This document shows, one piece after another, positions 15,243 to 23,802 of a stretch of 64,000 bases of DNA. This DNA comes from Pedococcus cremeus. Lineage in GTDB: Bacteria > Actinomycetota > Actinomycetes > Actinomycetales > Dermatophilaceae. Positions within the stretch are counted from its first letter, which is position 1; every line of letters starts with the position of its first letter. Both the position numbers and the translations under genes were made by a program. Under the pieces are notes generated by a model. The model did no database searches, was not told the origin of the DNA, and saw only the letters and a list, made by a program, of their open reading frames with translations. The stretch covers positions 124,001 through 188,000 of the forward strand of contig NZ_FOHB01000005.1 in NCBI RefSeq assembly GCF_900111375.1, given 5' to 3'.

Positions 15243-16295
15243 GTGGACACCAAGGACCGACCAGAGGAGCGAACCGGAAGCCGGGATGCCGCTCACGAGG
15301 TGGCCCCCGCGTCCGGATCCACAACCATGACGACCACACCGAGCGACGACAGCAAGGGCCTTCCCATCCCGCACACGGCGCTGACGTGGAGTGTGGGCGG
15401 GGTCGCCGAACGCCTCGACCTGGCCCCCTCGACCCTGCGCACCTGGGACCGCCGCTACGGCATCGGCCCCTCCCAACGCACCGAGGGCGGCCACCGCCGC
15501 TACGACGAGGTCGACATCCAACGCGTGCGCCTGATGGCCCAGCTCACCGGCCGCGGCGTGCCCGCCGGCACCGCCGCCCGCGTCGCCACCTCCGTCGACG
15601 CCGCCGGCCTGGCCTCCGCCCTCGCGCCCAACACCCCCACCACCACCGGCGGCCACCCCGGCGCCCACTCCGCCGTCGAGGCCATCGTCTCCTCCGCCGC
15701 CGCCCTGGACGCCGACGGCCTGGCCCGCATCTACCAACGCGTCACCCGCGAGTCCGACCTGGTCTCCGCCTGGACCTCCGTCCTGGCCCCCGCCCTGCGC
15801 AAGATCGGCGAACGCTGGTCCGACGGCTCCCTCGGCGTGGACTCCGAACACCTCGCCTCCGAGCTGCTCGTCACCGAGCTGCGCTCCCTGACCCGCGCCA
15901 ACCGCGCCCGCATCGGCGGCCGCCGCGAGGTCGTCCTCGCCAGCGCAGACGAGGAACAGCACTACCTGCCCCTGGTCGCCGTCGAAGCCGAGCTCTCCCT
16001 CCAAGGCATCGGCTGCCTCTTCCTCGGCCCCCGCGTCCCCGCCGAAGCCCTGATCGACCTCGTCGGCCGCTCCACCCCACCGGTGGTCTTCCTCTGGGCC
16101 TCCATCACCCGCCCCGCCACCGACCCCCTGTGGACCGCCCTGTCCTCCATCGAGCGCCCCCTGACCCTGGTCATCGGCGGACCCGGCTGGCCCGAGGACC
16201 TCACCACCACCTCACCCAACGTCACCCTGCGCCGCGCCGCCACCCTCGACCAGGCCTGCGAAGCCCTCACCACCGCCGTCCTCCCCGCAGGCTGA
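15243..16295 (+). CDS. MerR-family regulator with B12-binding domain (CarH/LitR-like)
   Basis: A 350-residue regulator. The MerR helix-turn-helix spans about 50-100 (VGGVAERLDLAPSTLRTWDR then GGHRRY). The second half is a cobalamin-binding region: W192-x9-E202-H203 reproduces the W-x9-EH motif of the adenosyl-B12 photoreceptors CarH and LitR, and E238-Q-H240 falls where their lower B12 ligand His lies, followed by the strand GIGCLFLGP. The Gly of the usual D-x-H-x-x-G is missing (QHYLPL). Known relatives repress light-induced genes in the dark. GTG at 15243 is preceded by GGAGGAGGG; ATG at 15327 is an alternative. No carotenoid or photolyase gene lies beside it. Confidence 0.82.
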   Translation: MDTKDRPEERTGSRDAAHEVAPASGSTTMTTTPSDDSKGLPIPHTALTWSVGGVAERLDLAPSTLRTWDRRYGIGPSQRTEGGHRRYDEVDIQRVRLMAQLTGRGVPAGTAARVATSVDAAGLASALAPNTPTTTGGHPGAHSAVEAIVSSAAALDADGLARIYQRVTRESDLVSAWTSVLAPALRKIGERWSDGSLGVDSEHLASELLVTELRSLTRANRARIGGRREVVLASADEEQHYLPLVAVEAELSLQGIGCLFLGPRVPAEALIDLVGRSTPPVVFLWASITRPATDPLWTALSSIERPLTLVIGGPGWPEDLTTTSPNVTLRRAATLDQACEALTTAVLPAG

Positions 16296-16338
16296 GACCC
16301 GCAGGCTGAGACCCGCAGGCTGGGCCCCTCAGGCTGAG
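16285..16338 (+). repeat. 14-base tandem repeat covering the stop codon
   Basis: The unit CCGCAGGCTGAGAC occurs twice exactly (16285-16298, 16299-16312) and twice in degenerate form to 16338. The first copy contains the TGA of the B12-type regulator, so every further complete copy adds another potential stop. Confidence 0.8.
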
Positions 16339-16371
16339 CGACCCCAGGCCGCCGGACGCACACCGTGGCGG

Positions 16372-17580
16372 TCACGCGCCCGCCAGGTGGTTGGTGACCC
16401 AGTCGAGGGCACCGGGCATGAGGTAGCCCCAGGAGCCGAAGTTGTGCCCACCGCCGGGCACGTAGATGACGTGGGCCGTCATCGGCGCGTGCACCAGGGC
16501 TGCAAAGCGACGGGTGTCGGCGACGCCGCTCGGGCCGCGCTCGGCGGTGCCGATGGTCATCATGAGGGACACCGGCGGCACGGTCTGGTGGGTGACGAGC
16601 CACTCGGGGTTGTTGAGGTCGCGAAGCACCGAGGACCCACCCCACAGGTCGCCGGTCGTCCCGTCCTTGAGCGCGTGGTAGTAGCCGGAGAACGACACGG
16701 CCGTGGGGAACAGGTCGGACCGGGTCAGCGCCATCTTCGTGGCGCAGTAGCCGCCGGTGGAGGCACCGATCGCCGCCCAGCCGGTGGGCCGGACCCGCGC
16801 CAGCTGCTCGACGGCCGACGGCACGTCCTGTGTCAGGTAGGTCAGGGTCTGCGGGCCCCCGGGGACGTTGGTGCACTCGGTGTCGCGGGGTGGGGCGACC
16901 GTGGGGCGCAGCATGACGAGCACCGTCGGCTTCGCCCGGTGGGCGTCGATCTCCCTCAGCAGCACGTTGGGGTAGTGCAGGCGGAAGACCAGTGCCGTCG
17001 TCGTGCCGGGGTACCCGCTCAACACCTCCGCGACGGGGAAGAGGGTGTGCCGGTAGGCCGGTTGGAAGTACTGCGGCGGCAGCCACACCAGGGCAGGGGT
17101 GCTCAGTCCCGACCGGGCCCCCTGCACCGTGACGGCCTCGAGCCGGCCGCGGGAAGCCCACTGTGACGGGGGCGCCCACGCAGCAGCGAGCCGCGCCGAG
17201 TCACCGATGGTCTCGGCCCGCACCGCCTTGGGTATGCCGTGTCCCTTGAAGGCGAAGTGCAGGCCGGCGACGTGCAGCGCGGACGTTGAGGGCCCCGACG
17301 CTCCGGAGGCGCCCCCGGAGCCGCCGACGGTGACCACGGTCGGCTTGCTGTCCTTCCCCAACAGCTCCGCCCACGACCCGTAGAAGTAGCCGTAGTCGTT
17401 GACCACGGCCGCGACCAGCAGGAGCGCGGTGACCTGGGTGCCCAGGAGCAGCCCGAGCCGCTGGGCCAGCCGCAGAGCCGGGGCACCCCGCACGCGGGTC
17501 CAGAGCAGCATCGCCGCGACCACCGCCGCCGTGGTCAACGTCGCCAGCACCGCCACCAATGGCCAGCCGAGCAGGCTCAT
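16372..17580 (-). CDS. Membrane-anchored esterase, antigen-85/esterase D fold
   Basis: A 402-residue protein with two or three N-terminal hydrophobic segments (about 5-25 and 45-65), then a long Gly/Ser linker and an alpha/beta-hydrolase domain facing outside. The nucleophile elbow is G-A-S-T-G-G (in WAAIGASTGGYCATKMAL), and the terminal catalytic His lies in VPGGGHNFGSWGYL. The fold matches PF00756, which includes mycolyltransferases and simple esterases; a mycolyl role cannot be assumed because no mycolate genes are present here. It converges on the B12-type regulator and is divergent from the secreted repeat protein. Confidence 0.82.
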   Translation of the reverse strand: MSLLGWPLVAVLATLTTAAVVAAMLLWTRVRGAPALRLAQRLGLLLGTQVTALLLVAAVVNDYGYFYGSWAELLGKDSKPTVVTVGGSGGASGASGPSTSALHVAGLHFAFKGHGIPKAVRAETIGDSARLAAAWAPPSQWASRGRLEAVTVQGARSGLSTPALVWLPPQYFQPAYRHTLFPVAEVLSGYPGTTTALVFRLHYPNVLLREIDAHRAKPTVLVMLRPTVAPPRDTECTNVPGGPQTLTYLTQDVPSAVEQLARVRPTGWAAIGASTGGYCATKMALTRSDLFPTAVSFSGYYHALKDGTTGDLWGGSSVLRDLNNPEWLVTHQTVPPVSLMMTIGTAERGPSGVADTRRFAALVHAPMTAHVIYVPGGGHNFGSWGYLMPGALDWVTNHLAGA

Positions 17581-17761
17581 CGCGTCCTCCTGAGAGTCTT
17601 CCTCCTTGACGGTGCGCCTCCATCATGGGAGCCGTGTGGACGCTGCCTGAGTGTCCGCTGGGAAATCGGCAAGGGCCAGGATTCCCTTGTGATACCGGGA
17701 CTTTCGGCCATGTCCGCGCTCTCACGGCGGCATACGGTGAAGGTGTCGGGGGATGAACGAG

Positions 17762-17857
17762 CCCCGGAAACCCCGGGGTGGGCACACGGCCTGCTGTGGT
17801 GGGACGTGGTCCGGCCGACGCAGCAGGGGGGTGAGCCCTCATTCCCAATGGGGAGGG
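17762..17857 (+). promoter_or_regulatory. Structured 5' leader masking the ribosome-binding site
   Basis: Three potential hairpins precede the gene at 17865. CCCCGG/CCGGGG is at 17762-17778. A long stem-loop has CTGCTG (17791-17796) pairing with CAGCAG (17821-17826) and an inner GGAC/GTCC. The last, CCCTCATT (17836-17843), can pair with the AATGGGGAGGG that contains the Shine-Dalgarno sequence. It does not fit the c-di-AMP, c-di-GMP or cobalamin riboswitch patterns I could recall. Confidence 0.45.
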
Positions 17858-17864
17858 ACTCCTG

Positions 17865-19145
17865 ATGCGTAGAGTCCTGACATTCCTGTCGGCCCTGCTC
17901 CTCGGTCTGAGCAGCCTGTTCCTGGCTCCGGTCATGGCATTGGCTCACCCTGCACCGGGTCCCGGGCCGATCAGTGGCTATGCGGCAGGTGACGCCGTGC
18001 TCGGAACTGGAGCATCGGCACAACACCTGACGTTCGCCATGGTCGACAGCAGCCACGGTGACCGGGGCACCATCTCGTACACCAACGCTGCTGCAGGCGT
18101 CGCCTACAACGCCAGTGTGATGGCCGTCGAGGCCACCAACAGTGGCGCACGCTTCGCCTACACCGTCCCGTCGACGGCACCCGCCTCCGTGCGGGGCCTC
18201 ATCATCGTCTGGCAGGTCAAGGACAACTCGCCCGACACCGCGGCCTTCAAGGTTGCGGCTTCGACGAACCAGGCCCTTGACATGGTGGACCACGGCTTCA
18301 TGCCGACCAACAGCTACACCGTCAGCAGCGGCGGGCTGGACACGGCATGGGCGTCCACCTACGGACAGAGGGGCTTCGCCCTGGGCAACGCCGCCTTCGG
18401 GACCTCGCCGAGCCAGCACCTCGCCTTCGTGGTGCTCGACTACGGCATGACCGGTGACACCGGGGTCGCGTTCTACGCGAACCTGACCTCGCCGCTCACC
18501 TACCAGGCGCCGACTCCTGTCGTGCGCGTCGACGGCCACTCGGCATGGTTCGCCTACACGATCCCTGCCGGCTCCTCGCTCGCTGGAACGAACGTGGCGT
18601 GGAAGGTCACCGACAACGCGCCTGACATGGTCGGCTTCTCGGTCGCCCCGTCGGCCAGCGCTGCCGCCATGATGGTGAACGCGGGCTTCTCGCCCACGAA
18701 CGCCTACAACGTCAGCACTGGGGACATCGCCGTCGTACAGCTGCGGCCCGCGCCTCGGCTGCTCGGCCACGCCAGCGGTGACGTGTGGTTCGGCCCTCGT
18801 GGGGCCCGCCAGATGATGTCCTTCGCGGTCTACGACTACGCGTTCGCCCCTGACCGGGGTTCCGTCGCGTACCGCAACCTCAGCGCCGGCATCGCCTACC
18901 GGGCCTACGTCCACGACGTCCGGGTCACGCCTCACACGGCGTACTTCGACTACGTGGTCCCGACCGGTTCGCTCAAGGGCACGATCCTGGTCTGGAAGGT
19001 CTCCGACCACGGCAAGCGCCACGACCACGTCGGCTTCTCGGTCGCGTCGTCGCTCAGCGCAGCCCAGTCGATGGTTGAGCACGGCTTCACGCCGACCAAC
19101 CAGTACACCGTGACGCGCGGCAACCTGACGGTTCACATGCCGTGA
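17865..19145 (+). CDS. Secreted protein with three tandem ~125-residue repeats
   Basis: I do not recognise a named family. The 426-residue product has a clear Sec signal (MRRVLTFLSALLLGLSSLFL..., cleavage near ALAH at 25-28). The rest is three homologous units of about 125 residues. Each begins with a GxAxGDxxxG turn, carries a YxNLxxG- or YTNAAAG-like stretch and a (I/V)xWxVxDxxxD motif, and closes with MVxxGFxPTNxYxVxxG (near 138, 273 and 407). The pattern suggests small beta-rich modules on the cell surface or in the medium. GGGAGGG lies eight bases before the ATG, inside a predicted hairpin. It is a single-gene unit followed by a terminator. Confidence 0.75.
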   Translation: MRRVLTFLSALLLGLSSLFLAPVMALAHPAPGPGPISGYAAGDAVLGTGASAQHLTFAMVDSSHGDRGTISYTNAAAGVAYNASVMAVEATNSGARFAYTVPSTAPASVRGLIIVWQVKDNSPDTAAFKVAASTNQALDMVDHGFMPTNSYTVSSGGLDTAWASTYGQRGFALGNAAFGTSPSQHLAFVVLDYGMTGDTGVAFYANLTSPLTYQAPTPVVRVDGHSAWFAYTIPAGSSLAGTNVAWKVTDNAPDMVGFSVAPSASAAAMMVNAGFSPTNAYNVSTGDIAVVQLRPAPRLLGHASGDVWFGPRGARQMMSFAVYDYAFAPDRGSVAYRNLSAGIAYRAYVHDVRVTPHTAYFDYVVPTGSLKGTILVWKVSDHGKRHDHVGFSVASSLSAAQSMVEHGFTPTNQYTVTRGNLTVHMP

Positions 19146-19170
19146 ACCAAGGGGCTGCAACGCTCACATC

Positions 19171-19204
19171 GCTGCCCGCACCGGCCCAGGCCGGGGCGGG
19201 CAGC
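19171..19204. terminator. Bidirectional terminator
   Basis: Stem GCTGCCCGC/GCGGGCAGC (19171-19179 with 19196-19204), extended inward by CCGGCC/GGCCGG. It sits between the convergent genes ending at 19145 and 19265. Confidence 0.75.
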
Positions 19205-19264
19205 CCCTGTGTGCAGAGCCGGTATGCCGCGGCCGACCTTCGCGGCGGCACCGGCCCTGCGGCG

Positions 19265-19759
19265 TCAGAGGTCGACGACGCGGTTGTCGCCCTCGAACCG
19301 CTCGCCCGTCACCTTGGCCTTGACCAGGTTCACCACCTGGGTCACCTTGCTGCCCGGTGAGTCCCAGTACTCCGCGGTGTCGGCCGACACGTGCACCAGC
19401 ACGTTGTCCGGGTTCTCGGGGCCGCCCTCGAGCCAGGCGTCGGTGAAGGTGTTCCAGTACTCGCGCAGGCGGTCCGCGTCGTCGACCACCTCGGCCGTGC
19501 CGGCCACCGAGACCCACGACGAGCTGCTCGAGTAGCCGACGTTGACGCGTGGGTCGTGCTGCAGGTTGCGCGTGTGCTCGGCCGAGCGCTCGGTGATGAA
19601 CCAGATGTCGCCGTCCCAGTCGACGTCCTGGGTGGCCATCGGCCGGCTCACCAGGCGCCCCTGGGCGTCGGTGCTGGTCAGCATCGCCACCCGGATGTCC
19701 TTGACCAGGTCGGCCACCTTGGCGGCTGCCTCGTCCCTGCTGCTCGTCTGCTCGCTCAT
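19265..19759 (-). CDS. Pyridoxamine 5'-phosphate oxidase-like stress protein
   Basis: A 164-residue cytoplasmic protein of the split-barrel flavin-binding superfamily, closest in pattern to general stress protein 26: VADLVKDIRVAMLTSTDAQGRLVSRPM, then a DIWFITE strand and LQHDPRVNVGYSSSSSWVSVAGTAE. These proteins bind FMN, FAD or F420 and act as small reductases or have unknown roles; true PNPOx activity is unlikely because the substrate motif is not evident. The ATG at 19759 follows GGAGGGTGG. It is downstream of the acyl-CoA synthetase on the same strand after a 58-base gap. Confidence 0.88.
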   Translation of the reverse strand: MSEQTSSRDEAAAKVADLVKDIRVAMLTSTDAQGRLVSRPMATQDVDWDGDIWFITERSAEHTRNLQHDPRVNVGYSSSSSWVSVAGTAEVVDDADRLREYWNTFTDAWLEGGPENPDNVLVHVSADTAEYWDSPGSKVTQVVNLVKAKVTGERFEGDNRVVDL

Positions 19760-19817
19760 GCCACCACCCTCCGACAGGGCGGCCGAACCCGCATGCCGAG
19801 TGGGGACGGCTGTCGGG

Positions 19818-21518
19818 TCAGCCCCTGATCTCGGGGAAGTCCTCGTCGCGGAACTCCTCCGAGAGGCTGTGCCCGCCCTCGAACGCCTTCGCCTCGCGGT
19901 CACGCAGCTCGACCCGGCGGATCTTGCCCGAGATGGTCTTGGGCAGCTCGTAGAACTCGACCCGGCGCACCCGCAGGTAGGGGGCGAGGTTCTCGCGGGC
20001 GTGCCGCAGGATCTCGCGGGCGGTGTCGCGGTTCGGCTCCCAGCCCGGGGCGAGCGCGATGTAGGCCTTCGGGACCGCCAGCCGCGTCGGGTCCGGCGCC
20101 GGCACCACCGCAGCCTCGGCGACCGCCGGGTGCTCGATGAGGACGCTCTCGAGCTCGAAGGGCGAGACCTTGTAGTCGCTGGCCTTGAACACGTCGTCGG
20201 TGCGGCCGATGTAGGTGATGTAGCCCTCGGCGTCCCGCTGGGCGACGTCGCCGGTGTGGTACCACCCGCCGTGCATGGCCTCCTCCTGGCGCACCGGGTC
20301 GCCGAGGTAGCCGGTCATGAGGTTGACCGGGTGCTGGGAGAGGTCGAGCACGATCTCGCCCTCCTCGGCCGGTTCGCCGCTCAGCGGGTCGATGAGCGCC
20401 ACGGGAACGCCGGGCATGGGGCGCCCCATCGAGCCGGGCTTGAGCCGCTCCCCCGCCACGTTGCCGATCTGCAGGGTGGTCTCGGTCTGGCCGTAGCCGT
20501 CGCGGATGGTCAGGCCCCAGGCCTTCTCGACCTGCGCGATGACCTCGGGGTTGAGCGGCTCACCGGCGCCGAGCAGCTCACGCAGCGACCCCGGTCCGCC
20601 GGCGAGGTCGGCCTGGATGAGCATGCGCCACACCGTCGGCGGCGCGCAGAAGGTCGTCACGCCGGCCCGGCGTATCTGGTCGAGCAGGGCGGCCGCGTCG
20701 AAGCGCGTGTAGTTGTAGACGAAGATCGTCGCCTCGGCGATCCACGGTGCGAAGAAGCACGACCACGCGTGCTTGGCCCAGCCCGGCGAGCTGATGGCGA
20801 GGTGCACGTCGCCCGGCCGCACCCCGATCCAGTACATCGTGCTCAGGTGGCCCACCGGGTACGACACCTGGGTGTGCTCGACCAGCTTGGGCTTCGACGT
20901 CGTCCCCGAGGTGAAGTACAGCAGCAGCGGGTCCGACGCCGCGGTGACGGTCTCGAACGGCCGGCCCTGCACGGCATACGCGTCGGAGTAGGTCTCCCAA
21001 CCGGGGGCACCGCCCACAGCAACCCGCAGGTAGTCGCCGGGCACCTCCTCGAACTTCGCGGCGTCGGCCGTGTTGGCGACCACGGCCCGCGCCCCGCCGC
21101 GGTCCACCCGGTCGCGCAGGTCGGCCGAGCCGAGGGCGGCGGTGGTCGGCATGACCACGGCCCCGAGCTTGAAGACGGCGAGCATGGTCTCCCACAGCTG
21201 GACCTGGTTGCCGAGCATGAGGAGCACGTGGTCGCCCTTGCGGACGCCGAGCGACTCCAGCCACACCGCCACCTGGTCGGAGCGGGTGGCCATCTCGTCG
21301 AAGGTCAGCTTCGTCTCCGACCCGTCCTCCTCGACGATCCAGAGCGCACAGGCGTCGTTGCCGCGGGCGATGGCGTCGAACCAGTCCACGGCCCAGCTGA
21401 ACCGCTCGCCCACGTCGGGCCAGCGGAACTCCGCGAGCGCGCGGTCGTGCTGGCCCTGCAGGGCCAGGAGCGCGTCCCGTGCCTGCCGGTATGCCGTGGT
21501 GCTGGCCTGCTCTGCCAT
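19818..21518 (-). CDS. AMP-forming acyl-CoA synthetase
   Basis: A 566-residue adenylate-forming enzyme that activates a carboxylic acid with ATP and CoA. Core motifs are present: the P-loop YFTSGTTSKPK near 215, GYGQTETT near 335, GWYHTGD near 425, and the catalytic lysine region LPKTISGKIRRVELR near 535. The N-terminus (LAEFRWPDVGERFSWAVDWFD) is that of the medium-chain or benzoate-type acyl-CoA synthetases rather than of acetyl-CoA synthetase. Substrate length cannot be read from the sequence. AAGGGG lies upstream of the ATG. A separate longer frame to 22220 is an artefact of the PFK gene in another frame. Confidence 0.9.
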   Translation of the reverse strand: MAEQASTTAYRQARDALLALQGQHDRALAEFRWPDVGERFSWAVDWFDAIARGNDACALWIVEEDGSETKLTFDEMATRSDQVAVWLESLGVRKGDHVLLMLGNQVQLWETMLAVFKLGAVVMPTTAALGSADLRDRVDRGGARAVVANTADAAKFEEVPGDYLRVAVGGAPGWETYSDAYAVQGRPFETVTAASDPLLLYFTSGTTSKPKLVEHTQVSYPVGHLSTMYWIGVRPGDVHLAISSPGWAKHAWSCFFAPWIAEATIFVYNYTRFDAAALLDQIRRAGVTTFCAPPTVWRMLIQADLAGGPGSLRELLGAGEPLNPEVIAQVEKAWGLTIRDGYGQTETTLQIGNVAGERLKPGSMGRPMPGVPVALIDPLSGEPAEEGEIVLDLSQHPVNLMTGYLGDPVRQEEAMHGGWYHTGDVAQRDAEGYITYIGRTDDVFKASDYKVSPFELESVLIEHPAVAEAAVVPAPDPTRLAVPKAYIALAPGWEPNRDTAREILRHARENLAPYLRVRRVEFYELPKTISGKIRRVELRDREAKAFEGGHSLSEEFRDEDFPEIRG

Positions 21519-21655
21519 TTCAGGTGCCCCTTCGCGTCCCACCGGCCGCGCCGAGCGCGGCGACCACTGTCGTGTCCGTCTCGCACCCTGCTGCACCGCG
21601 GCCGTCTCGGCAACCACCCCTCGCCGAATGGTCTCGGTGACCCGACGACCGGGGC

Positions 21656-22855
21656 TCAGGCCTGGCCGAGGTCGGCGAGCAGCTCCGTGAACCACGCGGT
21701 GGAGGTGTCGAACGCCTTGCCGCCCTTGATCCGGTCGAACTCCACCGCACGCAGCTCGTCGCCGCGCTCCTCGTCCTGCCCCACGACGCCGGACTCCCCG
21801 CGCAGCGCGGCGTCGACGGCGTGGTCGGTGCACCGCTTGATCAGGGCGAGGTCGGCGTCGTTCGAGGCCGCCGAGCGGGAGAAGTAGCCACTCTTCTGCA
21901 CCAGCACCTTCTCGGCGCCGAGCTGGGCGGCGAACTGCTTGGCGAACCACTGGCCGGGGTTGATCTTGTCGATCTGCACGTGGCCGAACGGGTCGCGGGT
22001 GACCTGCTCGCCCGCGGCCTCCATGGCCTCGACCACCTCGTTGACGCCGGCTCCCTCGGAGAGGAAGAGGTTCACGCAGTCGTACTCGTCCATGACCGCA
22101 CGCAGCCGCTTGGCCTCGGCTGCGATGTCGAACGGCCGCTCGGGCACGTAGACGCCGTGCACGTCCCAGCGGCGGGGGTCGTTCTCGAGCCAACCCGACC
22201 ACTCCTGGGCCTTCACCCACTCGTGGTGCTCGCGGGCGGTCGCCGCAGCCAACCAGCCGCAGTGCCGGCCCATGACCTCGTGGACGATGAGCATGCGCGG
22301 GTTCGAGGTGTGCTCGGCGATGATGTTGCGGGCGAAGACGGCGCCCTGCTCGGCGGCCGTCCAGGCGCCGAGGGACTGCCGGATCGGGATGATGTCGTTG
22401 TCGATGGTCTTCGGCAGGCCGACGACCGTGAGCTCGTAGTCGTTCTGGTGCAGGTAGGCCGCGAGGTCGGCGGCGGTGCCGTTGGTGTCGTCACCGCCGA
22501 TGGTGTGCAGCACGTCGACGCCGTCGCGCTCGAGCTGCTCGGCCGCCACGTGCAGGGGGTCCTGTCCCTCCTGCACCAGCCCCCGCTTCACGCAGTCCTC
22601 GACGTTGGTCAGCTTCACCCGGCTGTTGCCGATCGGGCTGCCACCGAACCGGTGCAGCAGGTGCGCCTCGGCGCGAACCTCGTCGGTGACCTCCACCGAG
22701 TCGCCGGTGAGCAGCCCGGCATACCCGTTGCGGTAGGCGATGATCCGCACGTCCGGGGCCACCTCGGTGTAGCGCTCGATCAGCCCCCCGACGGCCGAGG
22801 AGAGGCAGGGCGCGAGCCCGCCGGCGGTCAGCATGGCGACAGTACGCACGGTCAT
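21656..22855 (-). CDS. Pyrophosphate-dependent 6-phosphofructokinase
   Basis: A 399-residue glycolytic enzyme that phosphorylates fructose 6-phosphate. The phosphoryl-donor motif reads G120-G-D-D123-T-N-G instead of the GGDGS of ATP enzymes, and K149 in LPKTIDNDI is also present; this Asp plus Lys pair marks pyrophosphate specificity. MGRHCGWLAAATA and YFSRSA complete the family pattern. The length suits the short PPi-PFK clade. A CAGAGT -10-like element (22862-22867 on the minus strand) ends six bases before the ATG, so the mRNA may be leaderless. PPi use makes the step reversible. Confidence 0.93.
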   Translation of the reverse strand: MTVRTVAMLTAGGLAPCLSSAVGGLIERYTEVAPDVRIIAYRNGYAGLLTGDSVEVTDEVRAEAHLLHRFGGSPIGNSRVKLTNVEDCVKRGLVQEGQDPLHVAAEQLERDGVDVLHTIGGDDTNGTAADLAAYLHQNDYELTVVGLPKTIDNDIIPIRQSLGAWTAAEQGAVFARNIIAEHTSNPRMLIVHEVMGRHCGWLAAATAREHHEWVKAQEWSGWLENDPRRWDVHGVYVPERPFDIAAEAKRLRAVMDEYDCVNLFLSEGAGVNEVVEAMEAAGEQVTRDPFGHVQIDKINPGQWFAKQFAAQLGAEKVLVQKSGYFSRSAASNDADLALIKRCTDHAVDAALRGESGVVGQDEERGDELRAVEFDRIKGGKAFDTSTAWFTELLADLGQA

Positions 22856-22895
22856 GGCCCTACTCTGCCGGGTCGCGCTGCGACCTGCCAGCGGC

Positions 22896-23795
22896 TCAGC
22901 GGATCGCCATCACCGCGCCGGAGCGCTCCCACCGCAGCACCGCCAGCAGGCCCCGGGTCGGGATGGAGACGCAGCCGGCCGTGCCGGCGCCCTTGTCGAC
23001 GTGGAAGAAGATCGCCGAGCCCTTGCCGGGCACGCGTGCCTCGTTCCAGCCGATCACCTGCGCATAGTTGTATGCCGGCTGGTTCAGCAGCTTCTCCGCG
23101 CTCGCCCAGCGCCCGTTGGCCGGGGTGCGCTGGTGGGTGTTGTAGAGCGAGGAGGCGGGGTCGTCGACCCACACGTCGCGGCTGTCGACCCGCAGCCAGC
23201 TGCCGACCCGCAGGCCGGGGTCGGCGTAGGCGCCGAAGCCCCCACGGAGCGGGAACACCCCGGCGGGGGTCCTCATGTCGCCCTCGCGCTTGCTGTACGT
23301 GATCCCGTTGCGGCCGACGTGCCCGTAGTAGGGGCCGAGCTCGGTGGTGTAGCCGCCCGAGGTCCGCCGGCAGGCGCGCACGGTGGCGCTCGACCCGGCG
23401 GCCTCGACGAGCACGACCTGCGCCGCCGTGACCCCCGACGGCACCCGGCAGCGGTTGACTGGAGCGGCAGGCTTCGGAGCGATCGGCTTCGGAGCGGCGG
23501 TCGCCCGCCGGGTGGAGCGGCTCGCGGTCGGGGTGGCCGTCCGGGTGGTGGGGGCCTCCGGCTTCGGCTTCGGCCTGGTCGTGCTCGGTGAGGGCGTCGG
23601 GGTGCGGCTGGTCGTCGGGGTCGACAGGGTGCGACTGGTCGCGCTCGAGGTGCTCGCGCTCGGGGAGGAGGGCCGAGGGGCAGCCTGGTCGGCCCCGCCA
23701 CAGGCGGTGAGGAGCAGGGCAGCCGCGCCAACCACGGAGGCCAGCCGCGCGGCATACCGGCTCGGGTGCGGGGAGGTGCTGGGGCGATGGGTCAT
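22896..23795 (-). CDS. Lipoprotein L,D-transpeptidase
   Basis: A 299-residue secreted lipoprotein. The signal ends in the lipobox L-T-A-C-G-G (Cys near residue 32), then comes a Pro/Thr/Ser/Lys linker to about 105 and a catalytic domain. The active-site string is FHVDKGAGTAGCVSIP, with the H...G-x-x-G-C-V pattern of YkuD-type L,D-transpeptidases; REGDMRTPAGVFPL and the VDSRDVWVDDP segment also fit. These enzymes make 3-3 cross-links in peptidoglycan and resist most beta-lactams. Its ATG lies seven bases after the stop of the M15 peptidase gene, so the two are co-transcribed cell-wall enzymes. Confidence 0.88.
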   Translation of the reverse strand: MTHRPSTSPHPSRYAARLASVVGAAALLLTACGGADQAAPRPSSPSASTSSATSRTLSTPTTSRTPTPSPSTTRPKPKPEAPTTRTATPTASRSTRRATAAPKPIAPKPAAPVNRCRVPSGVTAAQVVLVEAAGSSATVRACRRTSGGYTTELGPYYGHVGRNGITYSKREGDMRTPAGVFPLRGGFGAYADPGLRVGSWLRVDSRDVWVDDPASSLYNTHQRTPANGRWASAEKLLNQPAYNYAQVIGWNEARVPGKGSAIFFHVDKGAGTAGCVSIPTRGLLAVLRWERSGAVMAIR

Positions 23796-23802
23796 GGAGT
23801 GC

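Noticed and set aside
17762-17857. A known c-di-AMP, c-di-GMP or cobalamin riboswitch
   Set aside because: Hairpins exist, but I could not place the conserved core bases of any of these classes, so only a generic structured leader is reported.
19818-22220. An 800-codon acyl-CoA synthetase fusion
   Set aside because: The first 234 codons run through the PFK gene in another frame; the family alignment and the ribosome-binding site place the start at 21518.
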